Assembly (NCBI GenBank): GCA_964579795.1
Contig: CAZOHM010000060.1
Span: 1-13,988 of the forward strand
Length of the DNA stretch: 13,988 nucleotides
Origin: JAEYFP01 sp964579795
GTDB taxonomy: Bacteria > Bacillota > Clostridia > Lachnospirales > Lachnospiraceae
Direction of reading: 5' to 3'
Shown here: positions 6,734 through 13,430 of the stretch, one piece after another
How the letters are laid out: the number at the start of each line of letters is the position of its first letter
Position numbering within the stretch: the stretch's first letter is position 1
Program-made: the position numbers and the translations under genes
The notes under the pieces: model-generated
Database searches by the model: none
The model's input: only the letters and a program-made list of their open reading frames with translations
Told to the model about the DNA's origin: nothing

Positions 6734-8125
6734 ATGAGGCTGATAGATTTATTGAGAATGAGCAGCAGCAATCTGTTCAAGAGAAAGATACGAACCATAT
6801 TGACAATACTTGGCGTTGTAGTCGGTACGGCATCCATTGTAGTTATGATATCACTTGGACTTGGTCTAAATAAATCATCACTCGAGCAGATTGATCAGTT
6901 TGGTGGATTGACAACGGTCACAGTTCGAGAGGGTGGAAATGGGAATGGAGTTTATGTCGCAGAAGCATCTTCACAGACAGCCTCTTCGAAAGAGGTTAAG
7001 CATCTGGATGATTCGATAGTAGATGCTATTCGCCAGATTCCGCATGTAGATGTGGTTTCTCCAGTATTAGAGAGTAATGTCATTTTGCGCCAGGGAGTCT
7101 ATGAAACAAGCACACGTGTGACAGGAATGACAGAAGAGGGACTGGAGAGTCTTAAAATTGATGTGGCAGAGGGTGAGCTCCCAAAAGCTGACGGAACACT
7201 TCGATTTTTATATGGCGGATCTATTAAAGAAGATTTTGTTAATTCTAAAACGAATGCTTCTTTTTGGGAAACAGGAGTGATGGCAGATGTTGATCTGATG
7301 AATCAGAAAATGTTTGCAATTTTTGATACTGATGCATATTATTCAGCAAAGAGTGGTTCAAATAGTCAGGCAGACAGTAAAGATACAACACCTAAACAGC
7401 AGCCGAAAAAGATTCTTGTTGATCCTGCAGGCGTGATTGCAACGTCTGAAACCGGATATAATCAATTTTCATGGAACATATACTGCGAAATAGAGTCACT
7501 CAATGCACAACTTAAAAAGATATTTAAAAATAAAGTAATTCCCGGTCAGCCGACAAAAAAAAACGGCAAGCCGTATAAGCAGATTTATTATACAAGCATT
7601 CATGTAAATGTAGATGAGATGCAGTATGTTTCAGAGGTACAGACAGCAATTTCAGATATGGGATATGTGGCAGACAGCAATGTGGAGTGGGTACAGTCCA
7701 TGCAGAACCAGTACAAGTCCATACAGGGTGTACTCGGTGGAATCGGAGCTGTGTCACTGTTTGTTGCAGCAATCGGTATTGCCAATACGATGATGATGTC
7801 TATCTATGAGAGAACAAAGGAAATCGGTGTTATTAAAGTACTGGGATGTTCTCTTTCCAACATCCGTTCTTTGTTTCTTTTGGAGGCAGCCTATATTGGA
7901 TTGATAGGCGGCATCGCAGGTACATTACTCAGTTATCTTGTTTCTTTGATAATAAATCAGGTTGCTCAGAAAATGGATTCCTTTTATTCCGGCATTTCCT
8001 ATATTCCACCATGGCTGTCTTTTTCTGCGATAGGGTTTGCTGTGCTTGTAGGAATTTTATCGGGATTCTTTCCAGCACTTCGTGCAATGAAGCTTAGCCC
8101 GCTTGCTGCAATACGAAATGAATAA
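6734..8125 (+). CDS. ABC transporter permease, MacB/FtsX family
   Basis: This encodes a 463-residue permease with the MacB layout: a short basic N-terminal segment, TM1 (about 21-43, in the conserved IRTILTILGVVVGTASIV region), a large extracellular domain (about 44-330), then TM2 (332-355), TM3 (379-406) and TM4 (428-446). The coupling region after TM2, with ERTKEIGVIKVLG, and the C-terminal PALRAMKLSPLAAIRNE are typical FtsX-domain features. MacB-type proteins generally do not carry substrate through a channel; they transmit ATP-driven motion to the outside of the membrane. In Gram-positives such systems export or extract peptides and lipoproteins, or sense and resist antibiotics. The start ATG has AGAGGA upstream and the gene begins 15 bases after the CARDB-like gene. 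The substrate is unknown. No histidine kinase or response regulator is adjacent, unlike BceAB-type sensors. Confidence 0.94.
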   Translation: MRLIDLLRMSSSNLFKRKIRTILTILGVVVGTASIVVMISLGLGLNKSSLEQIDQFGGLTTVTVREGGNGNGVYVAEASSQTASSKEVKHLDDSIVDAIRQIPHVDVVSPVLESNVILRQGVYETSTRVTGMTEEGLESLKIDVAEGELPKADGTLRFLYGGSIKEDFVNSKTNASFWETGVMADVDLMNQKMFAIFDTDAYYSAKSGSNSQADSKDTTPKQQPKKILVDPAGVIATSETGYNQFSWNIYCEIESLNAQLKKIFKNKVIPGQPTKKNGKPYKQIYYTSIHVNVDEMQYVSEVQTAISDMGYVADSNVEWVQSMQNQYKSIQGVLGGIGAVSLFVAAIGIANTMMMSIYERTKEIGVIKVLGCSLSNIRSLFLLEAAYIGLIGGIAGTLLSYLVSLIINQVAQKMDSFYSGISYIPPWLSFSAIGFAVLVGILSGFFPALRAMKLSPLAAIRNE

Positions 8126-8163
8126 CGAAATGAACAGTTCTAGAGTGAAAGAAAGAGAAAACG

Positions 8164-9537
8164 ATGATATTTAGTAGTTTACTGTTTTTGTTTTGGTTCA
8201 TGCCAATTTTTTTTGTGGTTTATTATATCGTACCAATACGTTTTCGAAATGTAACGCTTCTGCTTGGAAGCGTGATTTTCTATGCTTGGGGAGAACCCAA
8301 ATATCTGCTTTTGCTGTTTTTATCCATCATAATAAATTATCTGTCTGGTCTGCTTCTTGAAAAATTTGACGCACATAACAAAACACGAAAAATCTGCCTG
8401 GTTATTACACTTTTGTTTGATTTCGGAATGCTTTTCTTTTTTAAGTATATCAATTTCTTTGTTGAAAATATTAATCAGCTGACAGGAAGCAGCTTGTCAG
8501 AAGTCAGTGTAACACTACCTCTTGGCATCAGCTTTTATACATTTCAGATTGTGTCCTATGTAGTGGATTTGTATCGTCGGAAAATTCAAACGGAACATTC
8601 TTTTATTAATCTGGGAGCATATTTGTGTATGTTTCCGCAGTTGATTGCCGGTCCGATTGTTGTATACAGCCATGTTTCGACTGAATTGAAGGAACGCAGC
8701 TACAGTCTTGAGAAGATTGAGGATGGTCTGCGCATTTTTATAATTGGACTGGGCTCGAAGGTTTTAATAGGAAACAGTGTCGGTGCACTGTGGGAAGATA
8801 TTGCGCAGCTTGGTTATCAGAATATTTCAATGCCGCTTGCATGGCTTGGGATGCTCGCATTTACACTTCAAATCTATTTCGATTTCAACGGATATTCCAA
8901 AATGGCGATCGGACTTGGAAAAATGCTTGGATTTGATTTGCCGGAGAACTTTAATAATCCATATATATCACGATCAATTACTGAATTCTGGAGAAGATGG
9001 CATATGACATTAAGCAGTTGGTTTCGTGAATATGTGTATATTCCCCTTGGTGGAAACAGAAAAGGCACAGCAAGAACTTATGTAAACTTATTGATCGTTT
9101 GGACTGCTACCGGCTTCTGGCATGGGGCAGGTTGGAATTTCATTATGTGGGGATTATTTTTCTTTGTTGTTTTGTCAATTGAAAAGCTTGGTTTCTTAAA
9201 GTTTCTTCAAAAGCATACATTCCTATCACATGTGTATGCACTTCTTGCGATAGGAATGAGCTGGATGATTTTTGCTATTACGGATTTGTCTGAACTTGGC
9301 GTTTATTTTTCACGCTTGTTCTGCATGAAATCCGGAGCGGATGCAGTGTTTTATTTTAAAAACTACGCAGTTGTTCTGGCTGTCGGCTGTATACTACAAA
9401 TACCGGCTCTCAGAAATTTGTATGAACATCATAAAAAGAATTTATCGGGGATTGTTGTTTCGATAGTGATTTTAGTTTTGTCAGTCGCTTATTTGACTGA
9501 TGCAGCATATAATCCGTTTTTGTATTTCAGGTTTTAG
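8164..9537 (+). CDS. MBOAT-family O-acyltransferase (AlgI/DltB-like)
   Basis: This encodes a 457-residue polytopic membrane protein with about ten or more hydrophobic segments. The AlgI-subfamily core is clear: FWRRWHMTLSSWFREY from F275 with H280, then IPLGGNR, then GFWHGAGWN with the likely catalytic histidine H320. Earlier, PLGISFYTFQ and FPQLIAGPIV are also family hallmarks. These enzymes move an acyl group, usually acetyl, from a cytoplasmic donor across the membrane to a partner protein or directly to a polysaccharide or teichoic acid. Here the next two genes are a DHHW protein and an SGNH protein, the kinds of extracellular partners that finish O-acetylation. Its ribosome site is weak (AGAGAAA), and 38 bases without a terminator separate it from the permease, so it probably shares the ABC mRNA. 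The acceptor polymer is unknown; no glycosyltransferases lie in the window. Confidence 0.94.
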   Translation: MIFSSLLFLFWFMPIFFVVYYIVPIRFRNVTLLLGSVIFYAWGEPKYLLLLFLSIIINYLSGLLLEKFDAHNKTRKICLVITLLFDFGMLFFFKYINFFVENINQLTGSSLSEVSVTLPLGISFYTFQIVSYVVDLYRRKIQTEHSFINLGAYLCMFPQLIAGPIVVYSHVSTELKERSYSLEKIEDGLRIFIIGLGSKVLIGNSVGALWEDIAQLGYQNISMPLAWLGMLAFTLQIYFDFNGYSKMAIGLGKMLGFDLPENFNNPYISRSITEFWRRWHMTLSSWFREYVYIPLGGNRKGTARTYVNLLIVWTATGFWHGAGWNFIMWGLFFFVVLSIEKLGFLKFLQKHTFLSHVYALLAIGMSWMIFAITDLSELGVYFSRLFCMKSGADAVFYFKNYAVVLAVGCILQIPALRNLYEHHKKNLSGIVVSIVILVLSVAYLTDAAYNPFLYFRF

Positions 9538-9569
9538 TGTGAGTATTGAACAGGGATATTGGTGAAATT

Positions 9570-10697
9570 ATGTTGACAAAAATAAAACAGATAAAAGAAT
9601 ATCCGCTATTTTTGATTGTATGCATTCTGCTTGCTGGAATGCTTGCATTGTATGTATGTAAACGAGATACGGACTTTTCTGATATGGAAAACAGGTATCT
9701 TGCCAGGCGACCATCACTGACGGCTTCTGGTCTTGCAGACGGAACGTTTATGAATGAGTTTGAAACATACACCGACGAACAGATTCCATTCAGAAACTTT
9801 CTGATTAAGCTAAAGGCCTGTATGGAAAGTTTGACACTCAAAAACGAAAATAACGGAATCGTATGTGGCAAGGACGGATATTTGTTTGAAAAAGTAATGC
9901 ATACAAATAAACAGCTTTTTCAAAATGAACAGCTGATAGAAGCGTTTATTGCAAAGGTGGATCGACCTGTTCTTGTAGCAATTGTACCGAATGCCTGTGA
10001 AATCTTAAAAGAATATGTTCCGACTGGTATGCCTGTTATCAATCAGGGAGAGGAAATCAATCGCTTTAATCAAAGCTTGTCCAATTATTCGAACTGTACA
10101 ATTGCCGAAATGGAAGAGGCACTTTGCGCTGATAAAACAAAGCAGCTTTATTATCGGACAGATCATCATTGGACAACAATGGGTGCTTATGATGGATACC
10201 GTGAGATTTGTAAGGTACTTGGGCAGGTACCGGTGGAAATCAGCCAGCTTACAATGAAAAGTGTTCCGAATTTTTATGGAACACTATATGCAAAGTATAA
10301 GGGGTTTGGAATCAGTCCGGATGAAATAACCTACTATGATATTCCGATACAGTCACTGACAGGGTCGTTTGGTGTAAAGGATAGTCTGTATGATGCAGAG
10401 AAAACACAGGTATATGATAAGTACGCAATGTTTTTATATGGAAATGACGGCTTGTGTGAAATTAATTCTGAACTTGCTGGTAATGACAGGAGCCTGATTG
10501 TATTTAAGGATTCGTATGCAAATTGTCTGATTCCTTTTTTGACATATCAGTATGACACGATCAAAATTGTGGATTTGCGTTATTATAATAAGAGTGTTCA
10601 GGAACTGCTGAAGGAAAATGAAATGTCTGATATTTTACTTTTATACAATTTTTCACATTTAAATGACGACAAGCATTTTTACCGATTGACAACTTAA
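9570..10697 (+). CDS. DHHW-family protein (AlgJ/AlgX-like), partner of the acyltransferase
   Basis: This encodes a 375-residue protein from the ATG at 9570, which has GGTGA five bases upstream; a TTG at 9546 would add eight residues with no clear site. A single N-terminal membrane anchor (about 12-31) precedes an extracellular domain. That domain carries the name-giving DHHW at 198-201 in TDHHWTTMGAY, and KDSYAN with S315 near the C-terminus. The Asp-His pair and the later serine match the catalytic arrangement of AlgJ/AlgX, SGNH-like proteins that take acetyl groups from the MBOAT protein and pass them to a polysaccharide. I infer the same role here. It starts 32 bases after the MBOAT stop. 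Its last codons contain the -35 box of an internal promoter. Acetyl-esterase activity is an alternative. Confidence 0.9.
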   Translation: MLTKIKQIKEYPLFLIVCILLAGMLALYVCKRDTDFSDMENRYLARRPSLTASGLADGTFMNEFETYTDEQIPFRNFLIKLKACMESLTLKNENNGIVCGKDGYLFEKVMHTNKQLFQNEQLIEAFIAKVDRPVLVAIVPNACEILKEYVPTGMPVINQGEEINRFNQSLSNYSNCTIAEMEEALCADKTKQLYYRTDHHWTTMGAYDGYREICKVLGQVPVEISQLTMKSVPNFYGTLYAKYKGFGISPDEITYYDIPIQSLTGSFGVKDSLYDAEKTQVYDKYAMFLYGNDGLCEINSELAGNDRSLIVFKDSYANCLIPFLTYQYDTIKIVDLRYYNKSVQELLKENEMSDILLLYNFSHLNDDKHFYRLTT

Positions 10698-10714
10698 ATT
10701 GTGAGAGATATGAT
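10686..10714 (+). promoter_or_regulatory. Internal promoter for the SGNH and DUF4358 genes
   Basis: A perfect TTGACA (10686-10691), inside the last codons of the DHHW gene, is followed after exactly 17 bases by TATGAT (10709-10714). Transcription would begin near 10721, giving a leader of about 56 bases to the start codon at 10777. This argues against a translation start at 10723 and allows separate expression of the last two operon genes. Confidence 0.65.
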
Positions 10715-10776
10715 GCTAATGTATGTGCCAAAGTAAAGTGTGGGAACGCTTTATGAAATACAAGTGGGAGTATATG

Positions 10777-12027
10777 ATGAAGAGAAAGAAAAAGACAACC
10801 GGTGTTCAAGATTCTGAAATACAAAGTGCGGCTGTAACTGAGGCGAATGTAAAGACTCAGGAGCAGAAAGAACAGGATTATCCGGTACAAAATAAAACGC
10901 TACAGGAAGGCGGATATAAATCGTCTGAAAAAGTTGAAAATACAGAAGATAGCCGACAGAAGGAAACCGAGGTCCGAGAGAAGGAACATGGGAAGAATCG
11001 TATTGTCTGGGTTTTGGTGGTTTTTTTGTGCATGGCACTCCTTGCAGTCGCTTCCGGAATTGGACTTGCACTATGGGATATGGGAAAGATGCCTCATGAT
11101 CTGATTGCTGTTATGAATAATAATCAGGAAACAGCTACTGTGGACACTGAAGAACCAGAACCAGAACCAGAAGTAGAGGAATCCACTGAGAATCAGAATA
11201 AAGCTAAAGAAACTGAATCGATAAAGGAACAAGAGACGGAACAGGTCGATAAAGAACAGAAAGAAATGCAGCCTGTACAGACTGCGGGATCATCAAACGA
11301 GATTGCACATATTGCGACTGTTGTTAGAGCCGGTGGAACAGATGAGATGGTTTCGGCAAATGAGATTACTGCCGATGTGTCAGGTAATGCAGTTTCTTCC
11401 AATATGATTGATCCGAACGCAAATTATCCTCTTGCGTTTACTTCCGTGGATGTGAGCTATTTTGATGATGCACTGTTTATTGGAGATTCCAGAATGGAAG
11501 GATTTGGGATGCGTTCCGGTACAAATGCAACATTTTACGCAACAAAAGGATTTCAGCTACATAAGTACGAAACGATGAGCGTAGCACAGACAGAGGCCGG
11601 AAAGGTACCGATTTTCGATGCATTGCCACCAAATGCATTTACAAAAATATATATTAAAGTAGGATTGAATGAACTTGGCTGGGGAAATGATGAGAAATTC
11701 CTAGAGAAGTATGCAGAATTGATTGCACGACTCAGGGAAAATGAGCCACGAGCAATTATTTACATACATGGATTGCTTCCGGTAACTGCGACGAAATCCA
11801 GTACTGACAGCACTCACTCAAATGATAAAATCAGAGCTCGGAATGAGTCACTAAAGCAGTTTGCTGTGGAGCAGAAAGCGTACTATATTGATATTAATTC
11901 TGTTGTTTCAGATACAGACGGAAGTCTGAAACCGGAGATGACAACAGATGGAATTCATCTGAAGTCTCAATATATGGATCTTTGGCGGGAATATTTGCGG
12001 ACACATGCAATTGTTCCGTTGGGATAA
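10777..12027 (+). CDS. Membrane-anchored SGNH-hydrolase-like protein
   Basis: This encodes a 416-residue protein. GGGAG at 10766-10770 favours the ATG at 10777 (six-base gap) over 10774; an upstream in-frame ATG at 10723 would add 18 residues but has no site and lies at the predicted transcript start. A charged, Glu/Lys-rich cytoplasmic segment (1-74) precedes one membrane helix (about 76-100). An acidic linker with an EPEPEPE repeat and more Glu/Lys/Gln follows, then the catalytic domain from about 220. SGNH blocks are visible: IGDSR with nucleophile S238, GLNELG with G296 and N298, and DGIHL with D391 and H394. It is therefore a type II membrane protein with an extracellular esterase or acyltransferase domain held away by a flexible, disordered linker. 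Its place after MBOAT and DHHW genes suggests transfer or removal of acyl groups on a surface polymer. Confidence 0.9.
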   Translation: MKRKKKTTGVQDSEIQSAAVTEANVKTQEQKEQDYPVQNKTLQEGGYKSSEKVENTEDSRQKETEVREKEHGKNRIVWVLVVFLCMALLAVASGIGLALWDMGKMPHDLIAVMNNNQETATVDTEEPEPEPEVEESTENQNKAKETESIKEQETEQVDKEQKEMQPVQTAGSSNEIAHIATVVRAGGTDEMVSANEITADVSGNAVSSNMIDPNANYPLAFTSVDVSYFDDALFIGDSRMEGFGMRSGTNATFYATKGFQLHKYETMSVAQTEAGKVPIFDALPPNAFTKIYIKVGLNELGWGNDEKFLEKYAELIARLRENEPRAIIYIHGLLPVTATKSSTDSTHSNDKIRARNESLKQFAVEQKAYYIDINSVVSDTDGSLKPEMTTDGIHLKSQYMDLWREYLRTHAIVPLG

Positions 12028-12056
12028 TGTAACAATAAATAACGAGGAGAGAAAAA

Positions 12057-12530
12057 ATGAAAAAGGAAATGAGAAATGTACTGTTGGGTATGATGCTGAT
12101 TTTTGCAGCTGTCCTGACGGGATGCGGTAATGGCAACACAAAGGCATTTGATGCTACAGAAGTTGCAAACAGACTGCTTGAGGAAATTACATATCAGGAT
12201 GAGCTGACTGTTGTGGATTTTGATACAGCCGGTATGATATTGAATTTCTCAAATGTCAATGTTGTAAATGGATTGGTATTTGAAGGAAGCGGAGCAACTG
12301 CTGAGGAGATTGTTGTTCTGGAGTGTGCCTCAGATGAAGATGCAGATGCTGCAAAAGCTGCTCTGCAGGCACGAGTACAAGAACAGATTGAATCGTTCAC
12401 GGATTATGTTCCACAGGAATTGGAAAAGCTTAATCAGGCAGTGATAGTTGAATCTGGGAAATATGCAGTTCTTTCTGTATCCAGTGAGCCGGATCTGGCA
12501 AAAAAAATTATCGGTGAATATATAAAATAA
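12057..12530 (+). CDS. DUF4358-domain lipoprotein
   Basis: This encodes a 157-residue lipoprotein with a basic N-terminus, a hydrophobic segment and the lipobox LTGC, so C23 should be lipidated and anchored to the outer face of the membrane. The remaining ~130 residues match the DUF4358 pattern I recall from clostridia: an EG/SGATAEEIVVLE segment in the middle, an acidic DEDADAAK helix, an RVQEQIESFTDYVPQELEKL stretch and a final LSVSSEPDLAKKIIGEY motif. The function of the family is not established. GAGGAGAG lies at good spacing before the ATG, 29 bases after the SGNH stop. Its recurrence beside MBOAT and SGNH/DHHW genes, as I remember it, suggests an accessory role in surface acylation. Confidence 0.9.
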   Translation: MKKEMRNVLLGMMLIFAAVLTGCGNGNTKAFDATEVANRLLEEITYQDELTVVDFDTAGMILNFSNVNVVNGLVFEGSGATAEEIVVLECASDEDADAAKAALQARVQEQIESFTDYVPQELEKLNQAVIVESGKYAVLSVSSEPDLAKKIIGEYIK

Positions 12531-12547
12531 ATTGTTCATTATTGTAT

Positions 12548-12577
12548 GAAGAGCTGGGTTTAATAACCCAGCTCTTC
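12548..12577. terminator. Hairpin terminator shared by convergent genes
   Basis: A perfect 13-bp stem (12548-12560 with 12565-12577) closes a TAAT loop. It lies 17 bases after the DUF4358 stop. It also overlaps the convergent LUD gene: the right arm encodes part of that protein's C-terminus, and its stop codon (12560-12562) falls at the loop edge. Neither side has a strong T-tract, so efficiency is uncertain. Confidence 0.65.
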
Positions 12578-13171
12578 TCCAATTAAAAGTACTTTTATAC
12601 GATCTTTTATTCCACTGCGTCTGGTGATAACAAATTGATTGCAAATACAGTCATTGGATAAGCAGTCTTCACATTGTCCTGTCTTTTCACATGGTGTATG
12701 TCTGTTTAATCGTGTTGTGTTTGCGGGTGAAGCGATGTTTCGTACACGATGGAAGGCGTCCGGAATGTCAGTGACAACCTTGTTCATACCTGCAATTACC
12801 AGAACATTCTTTGGCCCGTATATGAGACTGGCAACTCTATTACCGGCACCATCAATATTAACAAGTTCGCCTTCTTGTGTGATGGCATTGGTACTCATCA
12901 AAAAGTAATCCGCGTCTACTACTTTGGAGTAGGGCTCACTCATGCGGTCAATGTAGTTGTAAGGTCCGGTTTTGACTGCATCTAACAGCCCCATATCTAT
13001 AATGGTCATTGACCCACCATTGGCAACTGAGGCAGAAGTCGGAATCAGATTAAGAACATAAGCTTTACATTCTTCAGCTGATGCAAAATAGTGTCCTTTC
13101 ATATTGCGTTTATCAAGTTGCTTAATCAATGTCTGTGCCTGCTTTTGCATGGCATCCTGTTTTGGATTCAT
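12560..13171 (-). CDS. LUD-domain protein (DUF162 / lactate-utilisation family)
   Basis: This encodes a 203-residue cytosolic protein. The start at 13171 follows AAGGAGG with an eight-base gap; a longer frame to 13273 has no ribosome site. The LUD fold is indicated by the ANGGSMTI segment (50-57), the D-rich middle with YFLMSTNAIT and GELVNIDGAGNRVASLIYGP, and KNVLVIAGMNKV. After this comes a cysteine cluster, TPCEKTGQCEDC and CIC, with C161, C167, C170, C175 and C177, which resembles a metal or Fe-S binding knuckle. LutB and LutC of the L-lactate oxidation complex share this domain, but this single-domain version with a Cys tail is a separate, mostly uncharacterised clostridial group. No lutA or lutB lies nearby, so I do not assign lactate oxidation. 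It appears monocistronic, with a promoter and a possible operator upstream. Confidence 0.92.
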   Translation of the reverse strand: MNPKQDAMQKQAQTLIKQLDKRNMKGHYFASAEECKAYVLNLIPTSASVANGGSMTIIDMGLLDAVKTGPYNYIDRMSEPYSKVVDADYFLMSTNAITQEGELVNIDGAGNRVASLIYGPKNVLVIAGMNKVVTDIPDAFHRVRNIASPANTTRLNRHTPCEKTGQCEDCLSNDCICNQFVITRRSGIKDRIKVLLIGEELGY

Positions 13172-13228
13172 AATCATTTCCTCCTTATGTGAAACTAATA
13201 TGAAATATAAAAACTTATTTGAAATATG

Positions 13229-13247
13229 CAAATATTGCGCATATTTG
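13229..13247. promoter_or_regulatory. Palindromic operator candidate before the LUD gene
   Basis: CAAATAT-TGCGC-ATATTTG is a perfect 7-bp inverted repeat with a 5-base centre, extended by AT on both sides after one mismatch. It lies just downstream of the predicted minus-strand -10 box, covering the expected transcription start, where a bound repressor would block initiation. No regulator is encoded next to it. Confidence 0.45.
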
Positions 13248-13248
13248 T

Positions 13249-13277
13249 ATTTTACTGAATATCGTGTAAACAAGCAA
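13249..13277 (-). promoter_or_regulatory. Candidate promoter for the LUD gene
   Basis: Read on the minus strand, TTGCTT (13272-13277) and TAAAAT (13249-13254) are 17 bases apart. The -10 box matches the consensus at five of six positions and the -35 at three. The leader to the start at 13171 would be about 70 bases. Confidence 0.45.
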
Positions 13278-13293
13278 TAAGAAAATTAATTGT

Positions 13294-13325
13294 TTGGAAA
13301 TTCGTAAAAATTAGAAAATTTCCAA
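13294..13325. promoter_or_regulatory. Inverted repeat between two divergent promoters
   Basis: TTGGAAATT (13294-13302) and AATTTCCAA (13317-13325) are perfectly complementary over 9 bp with a 14-base AT-rich centre. The site lies between the divergent promoters of the LUD gene and the putative RNA gene, so it could be a shared binding site. The flanking 13278-13395 DNA is otherwise AT-rich with nothing recognisable. Confidence 0.35.
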
Positions 13326-13395
13326 CACTAAAAACAAATAAAATGTTTCAAAACAGGAAGTAATTAGAAAACGACAAATTTTATGCAAAAAAGTA

Positions 13396-13424
13396 TTGAC
13401 AATTCAAACGAGCTATATTATAAT
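13396..13424 (+). promoter_or_regulatory. Consensus sigma-A promoter of the putative RNA gene
   Basis: TTGACA (13396-13401) and TATAAT (13419-13424) are both perfect and exactly 17 bases apart. It is the best promoter in the window and drives no protein gene. Transcription should begin near 13431. A fully consensus promoter is typical of abundant stable RNAs. Confidence 0.85.
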
Positions 13425-13430
13425 CAACTT

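Noticed and set aside
10723..10776. An upstream ATG extension of the SGNH protein
   Set aside because: It lacks a ribosome site and lies at the predicted transcription start. The ATG at 10777 has GGGAG at proper spacing.
12639..12985. Plus-strand open frames opposite the LUD gene
   Set aside because: Both are antisense to a recognisable LUD-domain protein and lack ribosome sites.
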